A stretch of DNA of 64,000 nt from Batillaria attramentaria (taxonomy: Eukaryota; Mollusca; Gastropoda; Batillariidae). The stretch spans positions 301,001 to 365,000 of the forward strand of contig JACVVK020000289.1 in assembly GCA_018292915.2 (NCBI GenBank). The letters run 5' to 3'. This document shows positions 45,104 through 56,400 of the stretch, one piece after another. Positions within the stretch are counted from its first letter, which is position 1. Every line of letters starts with the position of its first letter. Under the pieces are notes generated by a model. It saw only the letters and a program-made list of their open reading frames with translations. It did not search any database and was not told the origin of the DNA. Both the position numbers and the translations under genes were made by a program.

Positions 45104-45476
45104 CTGAAAAATATTGTACCAGCAACAGGCATATAGTGACCTTAGGCAGGATGCTTGGCACAGCTGAAATACTCCCCGATCCCCTCCCCAAACAACTCAA
45201 TTAGTACTAATCTAGGAAGTAGTGGAACTCTCATTTTTTTTTTTAAATATATATAATTATACGCTATTCATCGTGCTACGTTGAAGTTGACCGTGACTAC
45301 AAAGAAGTCTAGACCTGTCTATATTATGAGGTCCGGCAACGTAATTATCAAGATCACTGAAAAATGCTCATATTATCATTGTGATTACATACTATTTTCA
45401 CGAACTTCTCATTCAGTTTAATAAATCAAACCTAATCCGAAGCACCACGTACAAAAGTTGCAGAAACTTACCTTGA

Positions 45477-45683
45477 ACTATGATATGCCTGTAATCGATT
45501 GTAGCATTTCTTGTGAAACCCTGCCTCGTCAACGTTGAGGTCACTAAAGGCTTCCAAAGAATGACGAGCGACGTCTCCTTGAGTGCAGACGAACAAAGAC
45601 CACCTTTCGCGACATTCCGAGACTCTTTGCATCGTTTTCTCGCTGAAAGAAAACTGTTTCACTACTGTTGGTCGCCCGTACAA
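45477..45683 (-). CDS. Unrecognised first-exon-like ORF in the TTA element
   Basis: The minus-strand frame begins MYGRPTVVKQFSFSEKTMQ and includes CRERWSLFVCTQGD and GFHKKCYNRLQAY, a pattern of cysteines and a histidine that could bind zinc. It ends at a clean GTAAGT donor (TCAAG|GTAAGT). It could be the N-terminal exon of a protein encoded by the element. The same region on the other strand has no supported reading. Confidence 0.4.
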
Positions 45684-45978
45684 GCGTGGGCAGCCATGTT
45701 TGTTTCCAAGCGTAGTCTCTTTCTGATTGGTCGAAAAATTAATTTATTCATCAAGGGAATGAATCGGCGCCTCTTCAGTAAAATCCGATTACCTCCCTTA
45801 CAAGCTCTTTCTAATTATCTTTCATCCGCGATTAAAAACCAGTGCGCAACATTTCAGCTGAGATCTCCCAGTTTCTATCTAGTTATGGTGTATTATTGAT
45901 GATAAAAACCAGAAAATGTAATTTGCATTGCAAAAATATTTTATGACACGAAAACCGAGGGCGGCCCACGGCCTATTA

Positions 45979-46634
45979 CTGCTTGGATGAGATCGAACAC
46001 GTACAGTGTGTCCACCAGTTTTGCCGTTGTAGGGTTGCTGGGACAGTCAAAGTGAACGTTAAGGTCACCCAGGACGATGGATTCACCATTGAGTGAGTTG
46101 GAAAGCTCCAGCAGATCAGGGAACTGGTCTACAAAAAGAGAGTCTGTCAGTTTGTTTTTGCGGTTCGGTGGTGGACGGTACACGCAGAAGAAATGCAGTG
46201 ACTGTCTGGGCAGGACAAGGGTAGTCTGTACGAGTTCAAAGGAAGAATGGTCAAATGAGAATGACAAAGTAAAGTTGATGTAGGTGCCGAGAGTGTTTCT
46301 GAAGATGACAGCGATGTCTCCACCACGGGAGGGGCGGGGGAAGGAGCTTGTCGTGAAGCCAGCAGGCGCAAGATCAGTGCATTTCGCCTCGTCACCAGCA
46401 GCACGTAACCAAGTTTCAGTTAGAAACAGGATGTCGATGTTGTTGTCGACAATGAAGTCACTGATCTCCGCGCGCTTCTCACTTGTTCCTACAGAGCGAG
46501 CATTAAACAGGCCAATATGAAGTTGCTTGCTTTTTCTGTCAGGGTTACCCTGAAGGGCGACATGAATCAGGTTCTGAACATCGACGGATCGTCGAGGGGC
46601 ATTGTTGGCAACGCGTTGGGAGGGACAGACAACA
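45979..46634 (-). pseudogene. LINE AP endonuclease N-terminal part
   Basis: The minus-strand frame shows LHIGLFNARSVGTSEKRAEI, DILFLTETWL (catalytic glutamate), RGGDIAVIFR, FFCVYRPPP and GESIVLGDLNVHFD, the ordered motifs of the apurinic-type endonuclease of CR1/L2 LINEs. It stops where the TTA element interrupts and resumes at 42504. Confidence 0.9.
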
Positions 46635-47299
46635 GGGCCGCGTTTCTTAAGGCGAGCGTTCCGAAACGTTCCGGGGCGCTTTGCTATGAAACCGTTTGCA
46701 AGCAACTTGCCCGCGGCGTGCGAATAAAGCGCTCGCGTGCGCAGTCTGAAGCAAGTTCACCGCGAACAAAAGGTCACGTGGTCAGTTTCTATGTAAACAA
46801 AGATGGCGGCGCCCACCGAAGGCCTCGTTGAAGTGGAACTAAGAAATGGCTTAAAATGAATTTGCGGGTGGATGGAGACTTTCTGTCCCAACTTGTAATT
46901 GTGCAGAATAGTATACGAAAATAATTTGAGCTAATTGCATCGGGCCGTGGTCGCCAGTCATTCAGGGATATGTTGTGCGTGTTTGTGGGGAAGGAGTGGT
47001 CAAAGTGAGTACGTAATGGTGCCTTACGTCTCCGTTTTGCATCGAACAGAACATGCATACTAGCGGTATATCATGCTCCAAGCCAGTAATTATTGCTCCT
47101 CCTCAAAAACGTCGTCTTCTGCGCTCAAAAGATGACTGATAGCTGCGAGTTTTCTTATTCCTTTTCAGCCTTGCCAACAACCGTGTTCGTGATTCCACCG
47201 CCATTTTGAAAGCGCCTTGGTTCTAATTGGCCGTTTCCCAACGAGGCAAAGCGACCTCCGCAAGCGCCCGCGAGCGCATCTGCGTAAGAAACGCGGCCC
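46635..47299. mobile_element. 665-bp inverted-repeat element inserted in the LINE
   Basis: The ends GGGCCGCGTTTCTTA and TAAGAAACGCGGCCC are perfect 15-bp inverted repeats. As in the element at 2420-3093, both halves read inward through an ATGGCG in start context (46803, plus strand; about 47205, minus strand, followed by MAVESRTRLLARLKRNKK). LINE coding text lies on both sides. I see no clear target duplication. Confidence 0.65.
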
Positions 47300-47968
47300 A
47301 AGTATGGGCAGACCTTGTATTTTACTGGAGACAGCTGCACCAGTAGGTGATAGGATCTGGTGGCGAATAGAAGCACCATTAGTCTGTCTATGTCTAACTG
47401 ACCTGACTCTGGTGCAAGAGATGTGAACTGGGATAAGTGGGCTTGTAGTACGTCCTGAAGGCGTAGATCTTGATGGTGAAACTGCTGGAGACTCTCTCAT
47501 CTTTCTGCGACCGCTTCGAAAGGGGCGCCGCTTGCTCCTCCTCAGGGTGCACGAAGTGGGTGTGCTGGTGTGTATGTGAAGAGAACGAAGAGTTCTGCAC
47601 AGATCGGGATCAGGATGAGACACACCAATGTGTCTAAGGCCGGATAGTGTGAAGCTGGAGTACTTAATCCAATGGCTAACAGGTACAGGTGCACAGAGAC
47701 AGGTAGGTGTAGGTCCATTGTGTAAGCCAGGTACAGGAGCACTGCAGCTTGAATGTGTTAGTCCATTGTATATGCCAGGATCGAGTTCACTGGTATCCAA
47801 CACTGGTTGTGAGTAGCCACAGGTGGTCACGGGTGGAGCAAAGTTACGGGTATGCGAGGCCTGTGAATAGACAGGCCAACTGTGGTCGGTCAAGCATGAC
47901 TGACTCTGCCAGTAACTCTGGCTATGAACTGCTATCACAAACAGCCTCAGGAACAGAAAAATCCACAA
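47300..47968 (-). pseudogene. LINE N-terminal coding region
   Basis: A continuous minus-strand frame from about 47960 to 47300, rich in Ser/Thr/Arg (for example TLRRSKRRPFRSGRRK), is placed as the protein's N-terminal part because it lies upstream of the endonuclease in the same element. It is cut at 47968 by duplication copy B. It has no similarity that would make it a host gene. Confidence 0.55.
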
Positions 47969-48599
47969 AGCGAGAGCTGGACTTTCAATGCTCGAGTCGT
48001 GAGTTCGACTACCGGCTGGGGCCAAATATTTGTGCTGGCCATTGTCTCGTTGCCCCGCCTTTGAAATCATCCATACATGGTTGAAAGGACTGTAATAGTT
48101 AATTATTTAGGGCTTAACGCCGCGCAAGCAACAAACACTAATTCGCGGCTAAGTGAAAGTTTGCCTCTGCCAGGTCGTTAAAAGGGTAAAAAGCTATTCC
48201 GTAAAACTATATATATATAAAGATACACACGTTACTCAAAAATCTCAAAGCTAGGTAGGTCAAAGAAAGTCCATATTGCATGAGAGACTAGATTTTATAA
48301 AAGCAGGTTGGACTCTTTCAAGAACTCGAAGATGTTGTCTGGGGGTATATCCCAGAACAACATTTTCAGTGCTAAAACACGTAATGCTTATCACGGATCT
48401 CTGCGAGATCCGCACAAGACACCAAAAATTGTTTAACTGTAAAAGGTTCATGGCACGGAATACACCATGGGGGTCCCTGCCCCTTCAACAGATGTGAATG
48501 GGTAACATAAGCGTGCCCGATATGGAGCCGGCTTAAGACCACCTTCTACCGTCGATTAGACCGACAGCGAGGGATATCATCACAAAAGCTTGGTAAAAT

Positions 48600-49130
48600 A
48601 TGCTTCCCGGGCCTGGTTAATATATATATGGGATATTTATGACAGGAAGCGCGGAGTGCGGCCCTGTCCCGCAGTCCCAAACCACACGGACCTCCATAGC
48701 ATAATCTTACCATCATCCTCATCTCCATCATCATGCATAATAAAAATTGCCCCAGCATCCGAGCCCTCCGTGGATTCCACCCATTACCTGGGAGGAACAC
48801 CACTGGAACTGGCAAAAGAGGGCAGCAAAAAAAAAAAAAAATGCTTCAGTTTTTCTTGATGCAAGAGGTTTAAAATCACTGACAACCATGTGAGCATCCT
48901 CCACAGGGCTATCACGAGCAGCATTCGCGGCCCGGTCAGCACGCCTGTTTCCTCGGATGCCCACATGACCTGGGACCCAGATGAAAACAATATCCTTGTT
49001 ATCTGCTATCAAGGATGCATGGAGTTCATGGATCAACACCGGGAATGGGTGATCCGATCTTCTACCATGCACAGCCCGAAGCGCCGACTATTTCTACTAC
49101 AACTTAGGCCCATGGCTCCAAGTGGAGCAT
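48600..49130 (-). pseudogene. LINE 3' remnant with RNase H domain, copy B
   Basis: Same as 31985-32580, with VFIWVPGHVGIRGNRRADRA on the minus strand. It is shorter by about 60 bp beside the A-rich run (48827-48841). Confidence 0.75.
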
Positions 49131-49133
49131 ACG

Positions 49134-50545
49134 TCATCGCACTCTGTTCTGGGCTACTCTTGCCACTCCAGTCCAGTTGATTCCCTGCTTGCATAGCTCT
49201 GCCTCAGTGTCCCGCCTCCAGTTGTTGCGAGGCCGGCCTCTCTTCCTTTTCCCCTGCGGGTTCCATGTCAGGACTTGGCGTGTTGTGCTGGATGCTGGCT
49301 TCCTGAGGGTGTGTTCAATCCAGCCCCACTTTCTCTGCAGGATCTGCTTGGCCAGTGGTTCCTGTCTCGCTCGCTCCCATAGCTCTTCGTTTCGGATCTT
49401 CTCTGGCCATCGGATGTTAAAGATGCGCCTCAGACAGGTGTTGAAATATGTCTGGATCTTCTGCTGCATCGTCTTTGTTGTCCTTCATGTTTCGCATCCG
49501 TACAGCAGAACTGACTTCACGATAGAGTTGAAGATGCGAAGTTTGGTTCTTGTGCTGTTAACTTTGATGCCCAGATATTCATCAGCATGACCATGGCTGC
49601 TCTTGCCTTGCCGATTCTGGCTGTGATGTCTGGGTCTGTGCCTCCCTGTCCATCAACCACGCTCCCCAGGTAGACAAAAGACTACCTCCCTGATGGACTC
49701 TCCACCGACTGTGACTGGTGTGTTGGCAGTGGTGTTATCTTCATCAGCTCGGTTTTCTTCCTGTTGATCTTGAGCTCTGTTCCGGCTGATAAGTGGTCTT
49801 GTCCTGCATCTGGCTGTGGCTGTGGGACAGGAGGGCCAGGTCGTCCGCAAAGTCGAGGTCATCCAGCTCCGTCCAGGATGTCCACTGTATCCCGTTTTTC
49901 CTGCCTGTTGTAGTGGTCTTCATGATCCAGTCGATGACCAGGAGGAACAGAAACGGGGACAACAGGCATCCCTGGCGGACTCCGGTCGTCACCTCGAAAG
50001 CTTTCTGACAACTGGCAATGGGCAACTGGCGTGGGCAATCCTGCAGCTCATGTCTTGGTAGATGCACTGTATCAGGGAGATGATCTCTCTGGGTACTCCA
50101 TAGTGCCTTAGCAGCTTCCACAGCGCCTCTCTGTCTACACTGTGGAAAGCCTTCTCATAGTCTATGAAGTTGATGTAGAGGGGGGAGTTCCACTCCAGTG
50201 ACTGCTCAACGATGATGCGTAGGCTGGCGATCTGATCAGCACAAGACCTGTTCTTGCGAAAGCTCGCCTGCTGGTCTCTGAGCATGGGGTCGACAGCCTC
50301 CCTCATCCTCTCCAGTAGAACTCTGTTGAGAACCTTGCCTGGCACCGACAGGAGCATGATCCCTCCGTAGTTGCTGCAGTCCCTGAGGTCCCCTTTCTTT
50401 GGCAGCTTGATGACAATCCCTCCTTTCCACTGGGCTGGTACTTCTTCCTTCTCCCAGATCTTGCTGAATAGCTTCTGCTGGTATCTCGTCCGGCCCTGCA
50501 GCTTTCCCATTTTTCAGTGTCATGATGGCTTTCCTGATCTCCGCC
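49134..50545 (-). pseudogene. LINE reverse transcriptase remnant, copy B
   Basis: Same as 32640-33925 but more complete. The RT fingers/palm are open for 173 codons (49989-50510), from GKLQGRTRYQQKLF through NRSCADQIASLRIIVEQSLE and FIDYEKAFHSVDR. The C-terminal end (49134-49469; IRWPEKIRNEELWERA, GKRKRGRPRNNWRRD) is kept, as is about 190 bp (49415-49600) absent from copy A. Frameshifts remain, so it is not functional. Confidence 0.87.
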
Positions 50546-51144
50546 TTAAAGGGCTTGTCGCATTTGATGGGTCAAGGTCGAGGGCAAAGGTCAATCAAAA
50601 TGGTATGTATTGAAAGGTCTTATGGATGTCTGTCAGCATGCCAAGTTTGGTGCCTCCGCTATTTGTAGATTCTCTGTAAAGGCTAATGTTAAGGTTTAAT
50701 GATGACACTACAATGGTTTGAGTTTGAAATTGACAGTTGCTGCAGTATGTTTCTTTTACAGCATTCTTTCGCTGGGAACGCCTTTAACGTTGTTTACCAC
50801 CACAAAAGGGTCTATACGGGAGGAGGTCCACGACTGATTTACATTTACAGTTGGAATTCTAGTGAATGATTATTTATAGTGTACAGAACGAGGAAGGACT
50901 TTCGTTATCCTCAGGGTTTACCTTCATCACTAAAACGAGCCTGTAAGCAGCAAACTTTTTCAGTTCCGATTTGGGCTCTGCGCATGTGCGACGGAACTAT
51001 GGGTATACATGATGTATTATTGTCGTTTGTCTACTTCCCACAGGCATGAGCTGCTAGGATTTACGCATTACGCATCGTTTGTTCTCCATGGAAACATGCA
51101 GGCGAAACATTCACTTGGGAAACTTTGATCACACACGCGTCAAA

Positions 51145-51208
51145 ATGACAACAGCACTTCTGATGTGGGTGGTCCTGATCGGAGGTCGTGTAGGAAGTTC
51201 TGAAGAAG
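51145..51208 (+). CDS. LDLa/CTLD/LRR receptor gene 1, exon 1 (signal peptide)
   Basis: ATG lies in the context GTCAAAATGAC. The exon encodes 21 residues, a hydrophobic signal peptide (LLMWVVLIGG), and one further base before the donor GTAAGA. Spliced to 53468 in phase 1 it gives SSEEVSQKLG. The reading upstream of 53468 is not used, because it is made of a dispersed repeat and a (CA)n tract. An identical exon sits at 34514-34577. Confidence 0.78.
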
Positions 51209-52031
51209 GTAAGATTAAACTTCTCACGCCTGTATGAAACCTGGTGGAATCTATTTTCGGACGCGTTAGGGATTCAACACTACTTAAAAAGAAACAAATC
51301 TAAATCAGTTATACAAAACTTATTAAAACTAAAATTAACACCATCCACTGTTTTATGTTTGTACATGAATGCAATGCATAACACTATAGTTTGCTGTAGC
51401 AACGGCCAAACCCCTCTTTTGGGCCTCTCTCAGAAAAAGTGACCAATTTTCCGCACCGACGAAGCATTCAGCGGTTTTTGGACCAGACTACAAAATCAAA
51501 TGAAAGAAAAATGCGTTGCGGGTCTGTTCTACGGGGCAGAGACCACAATTCAGCGACACCTGTAGGATGATCATTCTCTGGAAGCGAAAAACATCCGGCT
51601 CGTGAGTGCGGGATTCTCCGGATGTCTGTTTTGAGAACGAATTGTGCGCGAAAAAGGTGCAATGCGCGAACATGTAGCAGGTGCGTGCCAAACAAATCTA
51701 ACCTAATGGTTATCTCAGTGTGTGGTCTGCTTATATCACTCTGAATGCAAACACCATCAGGTGCAAACGACACAAGTAAACTGGTGTCATTTCAATTCTG
51801 GCCTTTGCAGACATCGAATGATGTCGGCAAAACGTAATAGCTCAGAGTGGCCAGTCCAAAGAAACGGGCATTTGTTCATCGTTCAGTTGGTTTTAAAATT
51901 GTTTCTCTACAGAGAGCAAGTTTCAGTGATAAATAAGATGGTCACCAGCCCAATATGTTGTTTCTGTTCAGTGACCTGCTGTCGTCACGGTCGTTGTGTC
52001 ATGTTTGCTGCGCGCGCGCACACATACACAA

Positions 52032-52062
<31 letters not shown>

Positions 52063-52382
52063 TGTTTTGAATAAAGATATTCAGTGGAGATGAAGGGAAG
52101 GAGGGAGGGTTTGGAGGCTTAACGTCCTTTTCCACCACATAGGGTGATATCAGTGGAGATGGAACAATGACATCTAGCCTGTCGACATAAAGAAAGTACA
52201 TGTTCTGGAAACTGTTCCCGTGCCTCTTTACATACGCAATACCCCAAAATTTAATGGCTAGTATTCATTTGTGGGGCCCCCTCATGTTCACGTTCATGTA
52301 CATCTGGTGTCTGTTTGTGTCAGCACGATTGCACGACTTCACCAGGCAACCGACAATTCTCCGGTTAGTCACGAAGTGCGGG

Positions 52383-52463
<81 letters not shown>

Positions 52464-53383
52464 ATTATATGAATTTAAGGATCTTAACTTTTTTATGTGT
52501 CTTATGCTCGCCCGCATGAATTGCCCTACGGGGATAAATAAAGTATTTTGACTTGACTTGACTTGACTTGGCTTGACAATGCGGACAACTGCCCCAGCAC
52601 TCTGCTTCCCTGCCTCCATGAACCCCCACACATGACATCAACAATATGAATAAAACAAAGACAAAATGAGTCTCATCTCCAAAGTCTACCTAAATTCGAC
52701 GGTCAGGGTGACCTTTCAGTAATACTTTATCAAATTATGCACGCATCCAAAACAGAGAGAGAGAACAGACTCCCCCATATAACATCGCTCATATAAATAA
52801 AACAATGACGAAATGATCTTATTTACTCCTTTGTTGTTTGTTTGTTGGTTTGAGATTTTTTGAAGGGTGTCTAGTACTCACAAATCATGAAGAGAGAGTG
52901 TTCACAAAGCACACTATAATTATGAGATGAAGGCCGGTCGTACACACATGACTGACACCGGTCAATGTTTTGTCACATCAAGTGTATTTAGAGGACGTTT
53001 TCAACAGATTGTCGGGGCCGCTTTCATCAGCGTGCCAAACGGTATATCACTTCTAGAATTGACATTCATAAACTTGATAACTTTTTGACGTTTGACACAA
53101 CTGGTTTGGCCTTGACCTTGATTCAAGGTCACTGAGTACAGGTATGTCAGTGAAGGTCTTATCGATGTCTGTCATGCAAAGTGTGATGCCCCTGGTGCAT
53201 GTAGACTATGAGAAAATGGCAATATTACAGTTCCAAACAGACTGCTTTTATGACCTTAGCATAAGATCAAGGTCATTCTAAAGGGTATGTTTTGAAAGGT
53301 CTTGTCGCTGTCTGTCAGCATGCAAAGCTTCGTGCCTCTGCTCTTTGTATATTTTGAGAAAATGACATTGTTAATTTTTTCCT

Positions 53384-53422
<39 letters not shown>

Positions 53423-53467
53423 GCAGACCACGGAGGACTAATACACTGACTCACTTTGTTACACAAG
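51209..53467 (+). other. Receptor gene 1 intron
   Basis: It holds CT tracts (52030-52060), a TG then GA tract (52385-52459), a LINE tail with TTGAC repeats (52540-52577), GACCTTGACC-family units (about 53100-53365, with TCAAGGTCA at 53123-53131 and 53267-53275) and a CA tract (53389-53419) about 50 bp before the acceptor ACACAAG. Confidence 0.75.
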
Positions 53468-56400
53468 TCAGCCAGAAATTAGGCCCTGCTCCATCGCTGA
53501 ACGCGGCAGTTGTGTCTGCTACACACCATCCACTTGGGGCCAGCAGTCAAACGGACAAGATGACGCTTGCTTTAACCGAATCGTCTTTACTTGCCCATGG
53601 AACACTGTCGTCGTTAACGAACTTCACGACTACAGTGTTTAGGAGGACATTACCTGAATCATGGAGCTTAAGGCCACAATGTCAGTACTTTGACCCAGGC
53701 CCAGAACTCTGTCTTGGTTACGATAGTCGTGATTCTAGTCATCGGGTGTATTGCACTTCCGACTGGCTGGAGGGAAAGTGGAGGTGGTCACTGGAGCTCA
53801 GTGTTAATGGCGAGTCATGCTCTTGGTACCTAGTATTCAACATAAAGCCGAAACCTGAAGGTTACTACGGAATTCTCCTGTTCAATCTGAAGGATCATGT
53901 GGTTGTTGGCTCCGACTACAATGAACACGAGATCGACGATGCTGAGCCTCACCTCTTCAGGACAAGCGCTATCAGTGTGCACTGTACTCTGGACTGTTCG
54001 TTCGGCTACACCGTCCACCCACTGCATCAAATGCCGGTATCGGTAGAGACCGAGCCTGCGGTGGAGATTGGGTTACTGGGCAGGACACTGTACAATTGTT
54101 CCCATCCCTATACAGTGCCGGACATGTTCCGGTGTGACATGGTACAGCAGTGTGTGGGTGGCGAGGACGAACCGTCTGACTGTCACTACCGATCACGAGG
54201 CTGTGGGGACTGGATCCCTTATAACGACGCATGTATCAAGATCGTGGTGGGCGTGGATAACATCACTGACCCAAGCCGCACACTGCCTGAAGATCTGTGC
54301 AAATTGCGGCATGGTGCATCCCTGGCGGACATGCCTGACCTGCAAGAGAGAAAGCAGGTAAACGATCTGTTGAGACGTGCAGGGTACGACTATATGAATT
54401 TCTTTCTGCAGCTGACAAAAGTCGTGCCCAAGACTCGCAGACTCAGCAACCTGTACCGGTTCTTATGGCGCTGGGGAGGAAGAAGAGGACCCATTGCCTA
54501 CGGGGAGACACATATGCAAAGAAGTTGGAAAAATTCGAACTGTGCACAGCTGCTTGTCACGTTTACGGGTGCACTTCTTATTGCAAGTGACTGCACCATG
54601 AGAGACTCGCCAGGTTTGATTTGTAAAAGGAGTAACCCACTCATGCGTCACTCAAAACTTAAGTCGGTCACCGTGTCGCTCTTCACTACAAAGAATGTTA
54701 CACACAAACTGCGGGTCAAACCTTGCGTGGACGGATCCTTTATCCATCCATTTCTCCCATGTAACAACCAAGGAAATGATTGGTCTGTCAGCAATCTACA
54801 GTTGTTTCATTGTCGATTGGGTCACGGAGTTCACTACTCACTTGTCTGTGATGGGATCGCTGACTGTGTTGATGGAAGCGACGAGATCGGTTGTGCAAAT
54901 TCCATACACAGAGTTCCTGAAACGGATTACTTCATTTGTGCCAACTATCAGCTGGTTCCGTCCACGTCACGATGTAACGGCCGGTACGACTGCTTTGATG
55001 ACAGTGACGAGAAAGGCTGTCTGTCGTGCACTGGGGGAACAATCCTGTGTCACAGACTGACGTACGGCTGTTTCCCCGCTTATTATGCGTTGTTCTTACG
55101 ATGTTCAATTCAAAGTCTTGATACATATCAGCATATTTCACCACCCGCTATCGTGGAACTGGACGGATTCGGATTATCTTACTTAAAACCTATCGGCAGT
55201 GGAAAGCGCTGCCCAGAGACTCACTTCCAGTGTCATGACGGTTACTGCATCCCTACCTATCTACTGAACAACGGCGAGCTGGACTGTCCCGATGGAGACG
55301 ACGAGGACATTCCACAAGAAAACTTTACGTGTCCAGGATTTTACCGCTGCTACGGCTTTGGCAATTGCCTGCACAGTGATTATGTCTGTGACGGTATCCA
55401 TCACTGTCCGAACATGGACGATGAAAGGTACTGTAACATGACTTGTCCGACAAATTGCAGGTGCGAAGGTCACGCCTTCAGTTGTCAACAGATGTTTGAC
55501 CCACACCAGTACCTCGAGGTGCGTTACCTGGATCTCAGCGGATCAGTCGAGCCTTCACTCACAGACTTACAGCTCATACCATTTTTAGCGTTTCTTAATT
55601 TGTCTTTCTGTGGTTTCACCACAGTGAATGTCAAAGAAATGCCTCTTCTAAGAGTTCTTGATCTTAGCTTTAATGAAATACAGGAATTCACCAGCTTCCA
55701 ACTTGTTTCTCTCTCAGGACTGCAGCACTTAAATTTGTCCCGAAACCCCCTTTCGCCGGTGCTCGGCCAAAATTTTGCTTCTATGACTGAGCGCGCTGGT
55801 ATGTTGGGATTGCAATCTCTGACAATGATACAAACTGGCATAAAATCAGTCAATTCAAGTCCTTTCACTGAACTCGGAAGCCTTGCAAGCCTTGACATCA
55901 GTGGTAACGCTATTCACGAATTCGTCAAAGAGGGATTCAGAGGTTTAGAGAGGCTTCAGTTTCTACGTACTGACGACCCCAGGCTATGTTGTGAACACTT
56001 CCATATTCTTAACACACCGAGTCTGTGTGTTGCACCGCCAGACGATCTTTCCTCATGTGGCAGCCTGATAGCATCTGATGTTCTACGTGTATTTGTCTGG
56101 AGTTTGTCTGTCATGGCCGTCATTGGCAACACTCTCCTGCTGATCTACAAACTGATCTGGGAGATGTCGATCACGTCACAAAGTCACAACGTGTTCCTCA
56201 TAAACTTGAGTATATCCAGCTTGTTAATGAGTATTTATCTGGCGGTCATCGGGTCGGCAGACGCACGTTTTAAGGGACAATACGCTCTAGAGGGACCTGA
56301 CTGGAAACGGAGCGCCGTGTGCAAGGCGGCAGGCTTATTGTTCGTAGTGTCAGGCGAGGTGTCGGCGTTTACCGTCTGCCTCATCACGCTGGATCATGTT

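Larger units (their letters stand above)
42508..45975. mobile_element. 3468-bp DNA element, 13-bp inverted ends, TTA duplication
   Basis: The ends TAGGCCGTGGGCC and GGCCCACGGCCTA are perfect inverted repeats, flanked by TTA (42505-42507 and 45976-45978). Removing the element and one TTA restores the LINE frame across the site (IQAV then KHATHR), so the borders are secure. A 3-bp TTA duplication is the habit of PIF/Harbinger-type elements, but I find no DDE transposase. It contains a separate LINE scrap and a small spliced-looking minus-strand gene. Confidence 0.9.
38147..47968 (-). mobile_element. CR1/L2-type LINE broken by four nested insertions
   Basis: The 3' end is at the left ((AAT)n and CTCTAGGCGCTTTACAAA, 38147-38215) and the 5' part at the right. 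Coding parts run from right to left: an N-terminal region (47300-47968), an AP endonuclease (46634 to 45979, continuing at 42504), a linker, a reverse transcriptase (40362-41330), and a C-terminal end (39960-40300). Insertions sit at 38263-39736, 41323-41575, 42508-45975 and 46635-47299. Without them, about 4 kb of LINE remains. Its 5' end is cut by duplication copy B. Confidence 0.88.
47969..53473. repeat. Segmental duplication, copy B (5.5 kb)
   Basis: The counterpart of 31389-36864. It has the same left edge inside a SINE B head and the same internal order, but on the right it continues without a break into receptor exon 2. Copy B is therefore the copy in native context on the right side. 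Confidence 0.93.

Noticed and set aside
47165..48070. A 301-codon minus-strand frame as a host gene
   Set aside because: It crosses the end of the SINE B in duplication copy B, LINE N-terminal sequence and an inverted-repeat element, so it is a chance fusion of repeats.
53302..53467. N-terminal extension of receptor exon 2 reading through MQSFVPLLFVYF and a Thr-His run
   Set aside because: The first part is a copy of the dispersed GACCTTGACC-type repeat, the rest a CA tract; a splice acceptor at 53467 joins in frame to a true signal-peptide exon.
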